Shown: piece after piece, positions 1-10,182 of the stretch | Layout of the letters: each line of letters begins with the position of its first letter | Position numbering within the stretch: position 1 is the stretch's first letter | Assembly: GCF_018278905.1 (NCBI RefSeq) | Contig: NZ_CP046600.1 | Span: forward strand, 868,001-932,000 | Length of the DNA stretch: 64,000 bases | Source of the DNA: Mycobacterium spongiae | Lineage (GTDB): Bacteria; Actinomycetota; Actinomycetes; Mycobacteriales; Mycobacteriaceae | Direction: 5' to 3' | Notes under the pieces: generated by a model | Databases searched by the model: none | Seen by the model: only the letters and a program-made list of their open reading frames with translations | What the model was told of the DNA's origin: nothing | Program-made: the position numbers and the translations under genes

Positions 1-1515
1 TCGCTGGAGCCGCTGTGGCAGTCGCACGGCGGGATCCAGGAAGGGCTGGGCTGGCTGGACACTGCGCTCGCCGAAATGGATGCGCCTAATGTGGTCCCGG
101 AAGTCCGTGTGCAAGCACTGGCCAGCCGGGCAACACTCCTCTCTTTGGTGGGCGTAGCGGCAAACGTTGAGGAAACCGAAGAGGCCCTGACCATCGCCCG
201 AACCCTGGATGACAGGGTCTCGTTGGTGCGGGCGCTGATGGCCCGCGGCTGCGCCTCCATTGATGACGCCGACGCGGCCGGGCCGTACTTCGCCGAGGCG
301 GTCAACATTGCCCGGGAAGTAGGCCATTCGTGGCTGCTCAGCCAAGCGCTCTTCCGGCAGACCACGCCAGGGGTAATCACCGGCGACTTGGCCGCAACGG
401 TCAAGGCCGCCGAGAAAGCGCTCGATGCCGCGGAGGCGACGGGCGATCGATTCGCTGCCCGTCATTGCCGCTTGCTCGAGGGAATCGAGATGTTCCAGCA
501 AGGTGATTTGGCAGCGGCGTTGGCGCCGCTCGGCGAGGTGATCGACGAAGCGACCGCGGCGCAAGACGAGATGTTCCGGGTTTATAGCCTGGCAGTCCAG
601 GCCATCGTGCGGGCGTTTCAAGGCGACGCGGGCAGTGCTCGGGCTTGTGCCGACGCCGCCCTGGACGGCGGCGCCGAACTTCTCGAGTTCCACAAGGGCG
701 CGGCGCATGCGGGTGTTGCGGTCGCGTGCCTGGCCGCCGGCGATGCGGTTGCGGCAGCGCGGGCCTGCGAAGAAGCTCGGCAGCTCACCGGGCTGGAGCC
801 GGTGACGGTCGGACTTTACGTGTGGGCGGCCCTGGGGCCGCTGGGCTGTGGCGACCTTGCCGCGGCCCGTCGCTGGGCCAACGATGTCGTGCAGGCGACA
901 CAGGGCTCGTTTCTGGCTTTGGCGCTGTCGACCCGTTCGCGCGTCGCGATGGCCCAACGTGACCTGAAGCAAGCCGAACACGACGCCCTTGATGCGCTCG
1001 CAATCGCAGCCCGTATTCGGGGGGGTACCCTTGTCGTTCCGGACGCTCTCGAATGTCTTGCCGATTTCGCGTGCGATGTCGGCAATCACCACGACGCGGC
1101 GAGGCTGTGCGGCGCGGCCGCCACCGCCCGGCTGGGCATGGACGCGGTGCGGTTCAAGACACTTGGCGAAAGCTATGCGGCCATGGTGCGAACAGTGCGT
1201 GAGGAATTGGGAAACGACGACTTTGACATCGCGTGGGCTGAGGGCGCAGCCTTGTCGACGGAGGAAGCCATCGCCTACGCCCAGCGCGGTCGCGGCCCAC
1301 GCGAACGCAACCGTCCGGCCAACGGTTGGGCGGCGCTAACTCCGACCGAAGTCCAAGTGGTGCGGCTCGTCGGTGAAGGGCTGGCCAACAAAGACATCGC
1401 CACCCGGCTCTTCGTTTCACACCGGACCGTCCAGGCGCACCTCACGCACGTATACGCAAAGCTCAAGCTGACCTCGCGTATGGGGCTCGTCCAAGAGGCA
1501 GCGCGCCACGCCTGA
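1..1515 (+). CDS. LuxR-family transcriptional regulator, C-terminal part (5' end outside window)
   Basis: The reading frame is already open at base 1, so only the last ~504 codons are visible. Most of this is an Ala/Leu-rich, TPR-like helical region with repeated A-x-A-L-x-x-A patterns. The last ~65 residues form a LuxR/GerE helix-turn-helix: TPTEVQVVRLVGEGLANKDI leads into the recognition helix SHRTVQAHL and then VYAKLKL. The layout matches the large mycobacterial LuxR regulators that carry an N-terminal ATPase or adenylate cyclase domain (the Rv0386/Rv1358/Rv2488c group), whose N-terminal halves would lie left of the window. The C-terminal domain binds DNA; the inducing signal cannot be judged from this part. 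The stop is TGA at 1513-1515. The family is clear; the exact orthologue is not. Confidence 0.85.
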   Translation, partial: SLEPLWQSHGGIQEGLGWLDTALAEMDAPNVVPEVRVQALASRATLLSLVGVAANVEETEEALTIARTLDDRVSLVRALMARGCASIDDADAAGPYFAEAVNIAREVGHSWLLSQALFRQTTPGVITGDLAATVKAAEKALDAAEATGDRFAARHCRLLEGIEMFQQGDLAAALAPLGEVIDEATAAQDEMFRVYSLAVQAIVRAFQGDAGSARACADAALDGGAELLEFHKGAAHAGVAVACLAAGDAVAAARACEEARQLTGLEPVTVGLYVWAALGPLGCGDLAAARRWANDVVQATQGSFLALALSTRSRVAMAQRDLKQAEHDALDALAIAARIRGGTLVVPDALECLADFACDVGNHHDAARLCGAAATARLGMDAVRFKTLGESYAAMVRTVREELGNDDFDIAWAEGAALSTEEAIAYAQRGRGPRERNRPANGWAALTPTEVQVVRLVGEGLANKDIATRLFVSHRTVQAHLTHVYAKLKLTSRMGLVQEAARHA

Positions 1516-1669
1516 CCGTCGGTGCAAGATTGGGTTGCTGCGGATTTGGTGGCTCGGCAGGATGGCCGCGCGGGTCGCTGCCACACAGCCGTAGCTGTCT
1601 GCCGCCACAACCGAGCCCGCCGCAATCACCGATCACGTGGCCCACATCCGACGGTCCTCGCGACTCCTG

Positions 1670-1835
1670 CTGGCCAGTGCGGCAATGCCGACGCCTGCTG
1701 CCGAGGCGCACTGTGATGGCCCGCGATCGTGGCCGCATCCGCAGCGCTGATCTCCTGGTAGTTGCCCTCAGCAGCTGCAATCGTCGGCGCGTTGTGCCCT
1801 AGCACATTAGACAGCTCGGACGAATCAGCTCCACT
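1670..1835 (-). pseudogene. PPE-family gene remnant (antisense fragment)
   Basis: Reading the minus strand down from about 1835 gives LSNVLGHNAPTIAAAEGNYQ, then EISAADAATIAGHHS and QQASALP. This aligns by eye with the second half of a PPE domain, for example [20 protein letters not shown] and [12 protein letters not shown] in the neighbouring PPE protein. There is no start codon, no PPE N-terminus and no continuous frame on either side, so it is a decayed fragment. It lies between the LuxR gene and the giant PPE gene in opposite orientation, which suggests an older PPE copy or a rearrangement. The rest of 1516-2169 holds no gene that I can support. Confidence 0.6.
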
Positions 1836-1993
1836 CGAGGCGGCTCTGATGTGACGGCGCGGCCAGCCAAGACCCGCTCGCGGACTAGTCGGACAAGTCG
1901 CTTCCCGACCGCACCAGCAGCCAACCTACGACCGCTCGAACCCTGCACTTGGCCCGGAAAAACGCCACGTCAGAGACCGCGACCGAGGCCAAG

Positions 1994-2011
1994 ATAGGAC
2001 AAAGGTCCTAT
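1994..2011. promoter_or_regulatory. 18-bp palindrome with GGAC-N4-GTCC core, upstream of giant PPE gene
   Basis: ATAGGAC and GTCCTAT are perfect 7-bp inverted repeats separated by AAAG, about 160 bp before the PPE start. The GGAC-N4-GTCC core has the same spacing as the DosR box (GGGACTWWAGTCCC), although several flanking positions differ. It is a candidate operator in an otherwise gene-free stretch. No regulator can be assigned from sequence alone. Confidence 0.35.
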
Positions 2012-2169
2012 TCAATATCGCAAATCAACGACGTAGAACTTGATGGCACAACCTGGATTACAGCAGGCTCGGCCACAGTCGACGCCGTGGCCTGCGGCAC
2101 GTCCGGGCGGACAACCGCGTGGCCAAGACCCGGGACGAGCAAGACCCGGGACGAGAAGGGGTTGGGGCG

Positions 2170-5100
2170 TTGAATTTTTCGGTATTGCCACCCGAGATCA
2201 ACTCAGCCAGGATCTTCGCGGGTGCGGGCACGGGACCGATGCTGGCGGCGGCGGCGGCCTGGGATGGGGTGGCTGTCGAATTGGCTTCGGCGGCCAGTTC
2301 CTTTAGGTCGCTGACTTCTTGGCTGGCAGGGGAGGCGTGGCAGGGTCCGGCGGCGGCGGCGATGGCGGCGGCGGCGGCCCCGTATGCGGGATGGCTGGCT
2401 GCGTCGGCGGCGCAGGCTGAGCAAACGGCCCTACAGGCCCGCACGATTACGGATGTGTTTGAGGCGGTGCGCGCGGCGACGGTGAATCCGGCGATGATCG
2501 CAGCCAACCGTTCCCAGCTGGTGTCGCTGGTGATGTCGAATCTGTTTGGGCACAACGCGCCGGCGATCGCCGCCGCCGAGGCCGCTTACGAGCAGATGTG
2601 GGCACAGGATGTGGCCGCGATGGTTGGCTATCACGCCGGGGCCTCCTCGGTCGCCTCGGCATTGACGAACGTTGCTCAGCCGCTGAAGAACCTGGCCGGT
2701 CTGCCGGCCCAGATGGCCAGCGCGATTGGCAGCGCGCCCGTGGCCGGCGCGGCCGTGAGAAGTGCGGCTGCGGCCAGCCCGATTGCGGCGCCCGCAGCGG
2801 CGGTCGCCGCCGCGGCGGCGGGCTCGTCCAGATCGCTCGGCTTCAGCCTGGGTGTGGCCAACCTCGGCGTCGCCAACGTGGGTAGCGGCAACGTCGGCGT
2901 CCTCAACTTCGGCGCCGGAAGCTTCGGTAGCAACAATGTGGGATCTGGAAACTTCGGCAGCAACAATATCGGCGCTGGAAACTTGGGCAGCGTCAACTTC
3001 GGCCCGGCAAACCTCGGCAATTCTAACCTGGGTTTTGCGAACATCGGCAGCGGGAACATCGGCTTTGCGAACACCGGCAACAACAATATTGGCATTGGGT
3101 TGACCGGCAATAACCAGGTCGGCATCGGTGGCCTGAATTTCGGTGGCGGCAATATCCTGAATTCGGGTGCCAATAATATCGGGTTGTTTAACTCGGGCAC
3201 CGGGAATATCGGCTTCTTTAACTCCGGCAACGGAAACTTTGGTATCGGGAACGCGGGCAACAACAACGCGGGCTGGTGGAACACCGGATCGGCGAACAGC
3301 GGATTCTTGAACGCGGGCTCCTTCAACACGGGCACCTTCAATGTGGGTGACGCCAACACCGGAAGCATGAACACCGGTAGCTACAACACCGGTGATGTCA
3401 ACCCGGGCTCCTTTAACACCGGTAGTTTCAACACCGGTGACACCAATACCGGGTTGTTGAATTCAGGCAATATCAACACCGGTGCCTTCAACGCGGGCAA
3501 CATGAATAACGGGTTCTTCTGGGTTGGTAATGGCCAGGGCGGTCTCACGTTCGCACTTAATTCGCCGGCCATGACCTTGCCTGCTGTGGAGATACCGGGG
3601 ATTAGTATCCCGGCCCTCGACCTGCCGGAGATTGCGATACCGTCGCTGTCTCTTCCGGCGGCAACGACGCCCGCTGATATCATTGTGGGCGGATTTGGAT
3701 TTCCCGAAATAACGATACCTTCGATAACAATACCGGAAGTCAGCATACCGCCGATAGCTGTCAACGGGTTTGCGTCGCCCACAATAGTGGTGCCCGAAAT
3801 AACTATTCCGTCGGCTAACATAGTTGGCAGCGGCATTGTGGATTCGTTTACGACGCCCGAAATTACGGTCCCTGCGATCAACATTCCACAATTTACGATC
3901 GGCGGAACTGGCAGCGTGGGCGGGTTTACCGGACCCGCGATTACAATCCCCGAGATAACTATGCCCCCTATATCGTTCGGCACCTTCACGACACCTACGA
4001 TAACGATGCCGAAGCTCGATTTTCCCAATGCCACTTTGCCCGCAATCAATTTCCCCGGCGACCCATTCTCTGACGGCGTCCCGAACACCACCATCGGCCC
4101 CGGATCGATCTTCGTAGCGAATATGGATTTCGGGGGTGGTGCTGGTGATACCTTCATCTACATCGTGCCATTTTCTTTTGACCCAACTGTGCTTACGCTT
4201 GGCGCGATCGGCGCGGGCCCTTTGCCCCAATTCACCATCACTGACATCGAGCTGCCCAACGTCACATTCTCATCCTTTTCTATTGGCGGCATTGAGATCG
4301 GAACTTTCGGATTGCCGACAATCGTGACCCCTCAGATCTCTACGCAAGAGTTGACCATTCCCTCCATCGCTGTCAGCGACTTCCTCACGCCCCTCATGCG
4401 GACACCTGCGATTAGCACTCCCCAAGTTGTCATCGACAGCATCAATGTCGGTGCGTTTGCTTTGCCGGCAATCGGCATTCCGGAGATCACGACGCCCGAG
4501 TTGACGATTCCCTCGGTTGGTGTCGGTCAGCTTGCCTTGCCGCAAATCGGCATTCCCGAGATCACGACGCCGGAGTTGACCCTTCCGTCGGTTGGGGTTG
4601 GTGGTTTTAGCACTCCTGGGCTCACCATCCCCGGTGCCACGTTGGCCGCTACCAACATCGCGCAGTTGGTCATCCCGCCGACGCCGGGCTTTTTCAACTC
4701 GAGCGACGCACCATCGTCGGGCTTTTTCAATACGGGCACCGGCAACAGTTCGGGCTTCGGCAACAGCGGTGCCGGCCTCTCGGGTTGGTTTAACGAGAGT
4801 CCGATCGGGCTGGCCTTCGGCTCGGGATACCAAAACGTCGGCGCCGCCTTCTCGGGGTTCTCCAACCTCGGCAACAGCGTCTCGGGACTTGGTAACCTGG
4901 GCACCCTCCCGTTCGCCAATAACCTGGGTCTGGCCAACCTCGGCGTCGCCAACTTGGGCAACGGAAACGCCGGCGTCTTCAACTTCGGCAGCGGAAACCT
5001 TGGTAGCAACAACTTCGGTTTGGGAAACTTCGGCGGCAACAATGTCGGTTCCGGAAACTTGGGGAGCCTCAACTTCGGTCCGGCAAACCTCGGCGATTCC

Positions 5101-8100
5101 AACCTGGGTTTTGCGAACATCGGCAGCGGAAATATCGGCTTTGCGAACATCGGAAACAACAATATTGGCATTGGGTTGGCGGGCGACAATCAGGTCGGCA
5201 TCGGTGGCCTGAATTTCGGCGGCGGTAATATCCTGAATTCGGGTGCCAATAATATCGGGTTGTTTAACTCGGGCAACGGGAATATCGGCTTCTTTAACTC
5301 CGGCAACGGAAACTTTGGTATCGGGAACGCGGGCAGCTTCAACACGGGTTGGTGGAACACCGGAGAAGTGAACACTGGATTCTTGAACGCGGGCTCCTTC
5401 AACACGGGCAACGTAAACCCGGGCTCCTTTAATACGGGTGACTTCAACACCGGTGACACCAACACCGGGTGGTTGAATTCGGGCAATATCAACACCGGTG
5501 CGTTCAACGCGGGCAACATGAATAACGGGTTCTTCTGGGTTGGCAATGGCCAGGGCGGCCTCACGTTCGCACTTAATTCGCCGGCCATGACCTTGCCCGC
5601 TATCAACATACCAGGGATCAGTGTCCCGGCCCTCGACCTGCCGGAGATCACGATACCGTCGCTGTCTCTTCCGGCGGCAACGACGCCCGCCGATATCATT
5701 GTGGGCGGATTTGGCTTGCCCGAAATAACGATACCTTCGATAACAACTCCGGAATTCAGCATACCACCGATAGCTGTCAACGGTTTTGGGTTGTCCACAA
5801 TAGTGACGCCGCCAATAAGCATTCCGCCGACGCAAATAATTGGTGACGGCAGCATTGTGGCTCCGTTTACTGGGCCGCAAATTAGGGTCCCTGCGATTTC
5901 TATTCCGTCGTTTTCGCTCTTCGGCGGCTCTGTGAGCGAGTTTACCGGACCCGCGATTACAACGCCCGAGATAACTACGCCCGCTATATTATTCGGTAAC
6001 TTCCATACACCTACGATAGCGATGGCGAAGTTCGATTTTCCCGCAATCGATTTGCCCAGAATACACTTTGTCGGCGACCCATCATTCCCAGGCGTTCCAG
6101 ACGAAGGCATCCCTGCGGGCTCGGTTCGTGTATCTGCTTTCGATGGCGGCGGCGTTGTTGGTGATGGAGACATCTACCTGACCCCATTTATCTTCGCCCC
6201 AACTCAGCTTCAGTTTGGCGCGATCTCCGCGTTCACTTTCCCCGACGTCGCCATCAGTGACTTCGGGCTGCCCAGCGCCACAATCCCATCCTTTACTATT
6301 CCCGGAATTACGTTCGGATCCTTCTCCTTCCCGACCATCACGTCCCCTCCTGTCATTACGCCGGAGTTGATCATTAGCCGGTTTGGGGTTGGTGGGGTTG
6401 ATGGGTTCGCGTTGCCGGATATCAGCATTCCTTCGATCACAGCGCCAGGGTTGACCATTCCCCCCATCGGTGTCGGTCCGTTCGCGTTACCGCAAATCGG
6501 CATTCCGGAGATCACGACGCCCGAGTTGACGATTCCCTCGGTTGGTGTCGGTCAGCTTGCCTTGCCGCAAATCGGCATTCCCGAGATCACGACGCCGGAG
6601 TTGACCCTTCCGTCGGTTGGGGTTGGTGGTTTTAGCACTCCTGGGCTCACCATCCCCGGTGCCACGTTGGCCGCTACCAACATCGCGCAGTTGGTCATCC
6701 CGCCGACGCCGGGCTTTTTCAACTCGAGCGACGCACCATCGTCGGGCTTTTTCAATACGGGCACCGGCAACAGTTCGGGCTTCGGCAACAGCGGTGCCGG
6801 CCTCTCGGGTTGGTTTAACGAGAGTCCGATCGGGCTGGCCTTCGGCTCGGGATACCAAAACGTCGGCGCCGCCTTCTCGGGGTTCTCCAACCTCGGCAAC
6901 AGCGTCTCGGGACTTGGTAACCTGGGCACCCTCCCGTTCGCCAATAACCTGGGTCTGGCCAACCTCGGCGTCGCCAACTTGGGCAACGGAAACGCCGGCG
7001 TCTTCAACTTCGGCAGCGGAAACCTTGGTAGCAACAACTTCGGTTTGGGAAACTTCGGCGGCAACAATGTCGGTTCCGGAAACTTGGGGAGCCTCAACTT
7101 CGGTCCGGCAAACCTCGGCGATTCCAACCTGGGTTTTGCGAACATCGGCAGCGGAAATATCGGCTTTGCGAACATCGGAAACAACAATATTGGCATTGGG
7201 TTGGCGGGCGACAATCAGGTCGGCATCGGTGGCCTGAATTTCGGCGGCGGTAATATCCTGAATTCGGGTGCCAATAATATCGGGTTGTTTAACTCGGGCA
7301 ACGGGAATATCGGCTTCTTTAACTCCGGCAACGGAAACTTTGGTATCGGGAACGCGGGCAGCTTCAACACGGGTTGGTGGAACACCGGAGAAGTGAACAC
7401 TGGATTCTTGAACGCGGGCTCCTTCAACACGGGCAACGTAAACCCGGGCTCCTTTAATACGGGTGACTTCAACACCGGTGACACCAACACCGGGTGGTTG
7501 AATTCGGGCAATATCAACACCGGTGCGTTCAACGCGGGCAACATGAATAACGGGTTCTTCTGGGTTGGCAATGGCCAGGGCGGCCTCACGTTCGCACTTA
7601 ATTCGCCGGCCATGACCTTGCCCGCTATCAACATACCAGGGATCAGTGTCCCGGCCCTCGACCTGCCGGAGATCACGATACCGTCGCTGTCTCTTCCGGC
7701 GGCAACGACGCCCGCCGATATCATTGTGGGCGGATTTGGCTTGCCCGAAATAACGATACCTTCGATAACAACTCCGGAATTCAGCATACCACCGATAGCT
7801 GTCGACGCGTTTACGTTGCCCTCAATATTGACGCCGCCAATAAGCATTCCGCCGGCTGTCATAGGTGCCGGCAGTGTGGGTTCGTTTGCGACGCCCGAAA
7901 TTACGGTCCCTTCGATTTTCATTCCGTCGTTTGAGATCGCCCCAGCTAACTTTGCTGGCGCAGTGTTCGGGTTTACCGGGCCCGAGATTACAACGCCCGA
8001 GATAACTATACCCCCTATATCGGTCGGCGGCTTCACTGGACCTGCGATAACGGTGTCGGCGTTCGTTTTCCCCAATATCGATACGCCGTCTATTACTGTT

Positions 8101-8946
8101 AATGTCCCCCCCAATACTCCTGGGGTTAAAATAGTTGCCGCCGATGTGGGCGGTCTTGTTGGCAATTTTGACATTCTCATCCAGCAATTTACGCTGCCCG
8201 CAACTCAGCTAAGGGGGGGCGGGTTCGACGCGTTCACTCTCGGCGGCCTCAACATCGGTGACATCGCGCTGCCCAGCGCCACAATCCCATCCTTTACTAT
8301 TGGCAGCATTGAGACCGGTGCATTCGGACTGCCGCTCATCACAACCCCGGTGATCCAAACGCCATCGTTCACCATTCCCTCCATCGATATCGGCGACTTC
8401 GTCACGCCCGGCATTGAGACACCTCCGATTCTCGCTCCGTCGTTTACCATCAACAACATCGGTGTCGGTGCGTTCGCGTTACCGCAAATCGGCATTCCCG
8501 CGATCACCACGCCCCAGTTGACCATTCCCTCGGTTGGGGTTGGTGGGTTCGCGTTGCCGCAAATCAGCATTCCGGAGATCACCACGCCGCCGTTGACCAT
8601 GCCGTCGGTTGGGGTTGGTGGTTTCAGCACTCCTGGGCTCAGCATCCCCAGCGCCACGTTGGCCGCCACCAACATCGCGAACGTGGTCGTCCCGCCGACG
8701 CCGGGCTTTTTCAACTCGAGCGACGCACCATCGTCGGGCTTTTTCAATACGGGCACCGGCAACAGTTCGGGCTTCGGCAATAACGGCGCCGGCCTCTCGG
8801 GTTGGTTTAACGAGAGTGCGATCGGGCTGGCCTTCGGCTCGGGATACCAAAACGTCGGCGCCGGCGTCTCGGGGTTCTCCAACCTCGGCATCGGCCTTTC
8901 GGGGCTCCGCAGCATCGGCCACCGGTTCGCCGGGTGGTTCTTGTAG
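2170..8946 (+). CDS. Giant PPE-MPTR family protein (~2,258 aa)
   Basis: The start chosen is TTG 2170, where the protein begins [16 protein letters not shown], the usual PPE position (Pro-Pro-Glu at about residues 7-9), with a GAAGGGG ribosome site just upstream. Residues 1-180 are the PPE domain, including the WQG turn and [17 protein letters not shown]. The rest alternates blocks of MPTR repeats (N-x-G-x-x-N-x-G, for example [18 protein letters not shown]) with blocks of I-P-x-I-x-x-P repeats (for example [19 protein letters not shown]). At least three such cassettes follow one another, and two share a perfect 1,308-bp segment. No C-terminal PE-PPE esterase domain is seen; the protein ends [15 protein letters not shown] proteins are usually exported through ESX-5 and surface-associated; that role here is inferred from the family. 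No PE partner gene lies immediately upstream. Confidence 0.93.
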   Translation: MNFSVLPPEINSARIFAGAGTGPMLAAAAAWDGVAVELASAASSFRSLTSWLAGEAWQGPAAAAMAAAAAPYAGWLAASAAQAEQTALQARTITDVFEAVRAATVNPAMIAANRSQLVSLVMSNLFGHNAPAIAAAEAAYEQMWAQDVAAMVGYHAGASSVASALTNVAQPLKNLAGLPAQMASAIGSAPVAGAAVRSAAAASPIAAPAAAVAAAAAGSSRSLGFSLGVANLGVANVGSGNVGVLNFGAGSFGSNNVGSGNFGSNNIGAGNLGSVNFGPANLGNSNLGFANIGSGNIGFANTGNNNIGIGLTGNNQVGIGGLNFGGGNILNSGANNIGLFNSGTGNIGFFNSGNGNFGIGNAGNNNAGWWNTGSANSGFLNAGSFNTGTFNVGDANTGSMNTGSYNTGDVNPGSFNTGSFNTGDTNTGLLNSGNINTGAFNAGNMNNGFFWVGNGQGGLTFALNSPAMTLPAVEIPGISIPALDLPEIAIPSLSLPAATTPADIIVGGFGFPEITIPSITIPEVSIPPIAVNGFASPTIVVPEITIPSANIVGSGIVDSFTTPEITVPAINIPQFTIGGTGSVGGFTGPAITIPEITMPPISFGTFTTPTITMPKLDFPNATLPAINFPGDPFSDGVPNTTIGPGSIFVANMDFGGGAGDTFIYIVPFSFDPTVLTLGAIGAGPLPQFTITDIELPNVTFSSFSIGGIEIGTFGLPTIVTPQISTQELTIPSIAVSDFLTPLMRTPAISTPQVVIDSINVGAFALPAIGIPEITTPELTIPSVGVGQLALPQIGIPEITTPELTLPSVGVGGFSTPGLTIPGATLAATNIAQLVIPPTPGFFNSSDAPSSGFFNTGTGNSSGFGNSGAGLSGWFNESPIGLAFGSGYQNVGAAFSGFSNLGNSVSGLGNLGTLPFANNLGLANLGVANLGNGNAGVFNFGSGNLGSNNFGLGNFGGNNVGSGNLGSLNFGPANLGDSNLGFANIGSGNIGFANIGNNNIGIGLAGDNQVGIGGLNFGGGNILNSGANNIGLFNSGNGNIGFFNSGNGNFGIGNAGSFNTGWWNTGEVNTGFLNAGSFNTGNVNPGSFNTGDFNTGDTNTGWLNSGNINTGAFNAGNMNNGFFWVGNGQGGLTFALNSPAMTLPAINIPGISVPALDLPEITIPSLSLPAATTPADIIVGGFGLPEITIPSITTPEFSIPPIAVNGFGLSTIVTPPISIPPTQIIGDGSIVAPFTGPQIRVPAISIPSFSLFGGSVSEFTGPAITTPEITTPAILFGNFHTPTIAMAKFDFPAIDLPRIHFVGDPSFPGVPDEGIPAGSVRVSAFDGGGVVGDGDIYLTPFIFAPTQLQFGAISAFTFPDVAISDFGLPSATIPSFTIPGITFGSFSFPTITSPPVITPELIISRFGVGGVDGFALPDISIPSITAPGLTIPPIGVGPFALPQIGIPEITTPELTIPSVGVGQLALPQIGIPEITTPELTLPSVGVGGFSTPGLTIPGATLAATNIAQLVIPPTPGFFNSSDAPSSGFFNTGTGNSSGFGNSGAGLSGWFNESPIGLAFGSGYQNVGAAFSGFSNLGNSVSGLGNLGTLPFANNLGLANLGVANLGNGNAGVFNFGSGNLGSNNFGLGNFGGNNVGSGNLGSLNFGPANLGDSNLGFANIGSGNIGFANIGNNNIGIGLAGDNQVGIGGLNFGGGNILNSGANNIGLFNSGNGNIGFFNSGNGNFGIGNAGSFNTGWWNTGEVNTGFLNAGSFNTGNVNPGSFNTGDFNTGDTNTGWLNSGNINTGAFNAGNMNNGFFWVGNGQGGLTFALNSPAMTLPAINIPGISVPALDLPEITIPSLSLPAATTPADIIVGGFGLPEITIPSITTPEFSIPPIAVDAFTLPSILTPPISIPPAVIGAGSVGSFATPEITVPSIFIPSFEIAPANFAGAVFGFTGPEITTPEITIPPISVGGFTGPAITVSAFVFPNIDTPSITVNVPPNTPGVKIVAADVGGLVGNFDILIQQFTLPATQLRGGGFDAFTLGGLNIGDIALPSATIPSFTIGSIETGAFGLPLITTPVIQTPSFTIPSIDIGDFVTPGIETPPILAPSFTINNIGVGAFALPQIGIPAITTPQLTIPSVGVGGFALPQISIPEITTPPLTMPSVGVGGFSTPGLSIPSATLAATNIANVVVPPTPGFFNSSDAPSSGFFNTGTGNSSGFGNNGAGLSGWFNESAIGLAFGSGYQNVGAGVSGFSNLGIGLSGLRSIGHRFAGWFL
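4471..5778 (+). repeat. 1,308-bp perfect intragenic repeat, copy 1
   Basis: This segment of the giant PPE gene recurs at 6496-7803, exactly 2,025 bp (675 codons) downstream. I found no mismatch by eye, and the translated proteins are identical across the segment. Synonymous positions are also identical, so the duplication or gene-conversion event is recent. Similarity stops abruptly at both ends: GCA|ATCGGC against CAA|ATCGGC on the left, and GCTGTC|AACGG against GCTGTC|GACGC on the right. Confidence 0.9.
6496..7803 (+). repeat. 1,308-bp perfect intragenic repeat, copy 2
   Basis: Second copy of the 4471-5778 segment. The ~717 bp between the two copies (5779-6495) encodes related but clearly diverged I-P-x-I repeats, so the two cassettes are not identical throughout. 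A shorter third match to the start of the unit's GFFNSS region lies near the gene's 3' end, around 8700-8870. Confidence 0.9.
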
Positions 8947-9227
8947 GCCACCGCGCCATAGCCGGTCAGGGCGTGGCGCCCGCCGTGGGCTGCTGCGGGC
9001 ACGGCGGGAGCGCCCGGACCGCCACCGCAGCGTCGGTGCCGTGTGGGGCCACTGGCCCCCGGCCGGGTGTTGGCGGCCGACGGACAACGCGACCCGGATC
9101 ACGATGGCGCCCGTGTGGCGGTTGCTACCCACCCCACCCGATGGGTGCCGTCGCGGCAGCGGCGCCAGCAGCACGACGGTTGCTGGAGGCAGTACACCGG
9201 GAAGAGGGCCGCAGCAGGTCCGGCCCG

Positions 9228-9671
9228 GGCTACCGCGAAATCCTTCGCGTCGACGTCACCACCGCGGAGGACCGCGCCGGCTGGCTGACCTTCCCAGCGG
9301 TCGGTGACCGCGCGCGGCCCGTCCGGCTTCAAGCTCGTCACCGGGGACGCCCACGCCGGGCTGATCAACGCGAGCCGCGCAGCCGTGCCCGGCGCGGCTT
9401 GGCACGGTGTCGCACCCACCACGCAACCACGTTGATGGCGACCACTCCCAACGTGGCCGGTCGGGTGCACCTTACTGAACTCGGTATTCGATCAAACATG
9501 AAGCGCAATCCGTTGCCGCCCAGCATGATCAGATCGATCGACGCACTTGCCGACATGCTACCGAAGGCGCTGCACACCTCGAGGATGCCTGCAGCGGTCT
9601 GTTGGCGTTCACGACGTTCCCCCAACAAGTCTGGCGCCAGATCTGGTCGAACAACCCTCAACAAACGGGCC
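9228..9671 (+). mobile_element. IS256-family (mutator type) transposase remnant, multiply frameshifted
   Basis: Pieces of a mutator-type transposase appear in order but in different frames. GYREILRVDVTTAEDRAGWL ends near 9293. A shifted frame then gives SVTARGPSGFKLVTGDAHAG and AAVPGAAW to 9402. Another shift gives RCRTHHATTLMATTPNVAG near 9405-9463. SIDALADMLPKAL follows at about 9535, and LLAFTTFPQQVWRQIWSNNP ends near 9660. At least three frame changes and a missing N-terminus make it non-functional. No clear terminal inverted repeats were found. The flanks (8947-9227 and 9672-9950) show no other gene that I can support. Confidence 0.8.
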
Positions 9672-9950
9672 TAATCGGGCCGCTACTTCGCCCTCGGCCT
9701 CCTCAGGAAATCATGCGCTGCCCCAACGCACCGACCGAACACGAGGTCAGCCCGGCGGCACGGACCGCCTGACCCAGAAAGTCGAAGAATCCCACGACGA
9801 CGGGCCGACCCACTACCCGACGACCTCCGTGAAGCGCTCAGCAGAATCAGCAGCCAACGTGAACACTGATTTGACCGAAGTCCGGCCGAGGGTGCGCACT
9901 CACGTTCGGACCTGACCTGAGTTACCGCCTCCCGCAACGGGTTTAGCGGC

Positions 9951-10067
9951 TCAATCCTCAGCGTGCCGTTCGTAGTCCCAGCGTTCCAAGCGCGCTTGTA
10001 ATTGCAGCAGGCCAAGTCCGGCGATGGGTGTGGCCGCCATCAGGACGACCAACAACATCTGGTTCAT
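9951..10067 (-). CDS. Small single-pass membrane protein, 38 aa
   Basis: The minus strand reads ATG at 10067 to TGA at 9951-9953, with GGGAGG six bases before the start. The peptide begins MNQMLLVVLMAATPIAGLGL, one transmembrane helix of about 20 residues, and ends LQLQARLERWDYERHAED, a charged amphipathic tail. The strong ribosome site, the helix-plus-tail layout and the clean stop support a real gene despite its size. I recall similar short peptides (L-Q-L-Q-A-R-L-E-R-W-D) in other mycobacteria, but no function is known to me. It lies between the IS256 remnant and the acyltransferase gene, on the same strand as the latter. Confidence 0.7.
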   Translation of the reverse strand: MNQMLLVVLMAATPIAGLGLLQLQARLERWDYERHAED

Positions 10068-10148
10068 CTCAACCTCCCGGACTCTTCATTGGTAACACGT
10101 TTGGCGTTTCTTCGTGGTTCATTTGGTGATATGTCTCACCTCCACTCG

Positions 10149-10182
10149 CGTCATTGATCGGAACTCGACGTCATTGATCGGA
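10149..10182. repeat. 14-bp direct repeat, 20-bp period
   Basis: CGTCATTGATCGGA occurs at 10149-10162 and 10169-10182. The second copy covers the last codons of the acyltransferase gene and the first lies just past its stop. It is probably a small slippage duplication at the gene end. Confidence 0.6.

Noticed and set aside
2676..8180. Long open frames on the minus strand across the giant PPE gene (up to ~536 codons)
   Set aside because: They mirror the PPE repeats (for example L-P-x-F-x-x-P patterns), have no ribosome sites, and recur with the 2,025-bp duplication; codon structure belongs to the plus-strand gene.
8947..9227. Possible coding extension after the PPE stop
   Set aside because: Open frames here are Arg/Gly/Pro-rich with no family match; only the following IS256 fragments are recognisable.
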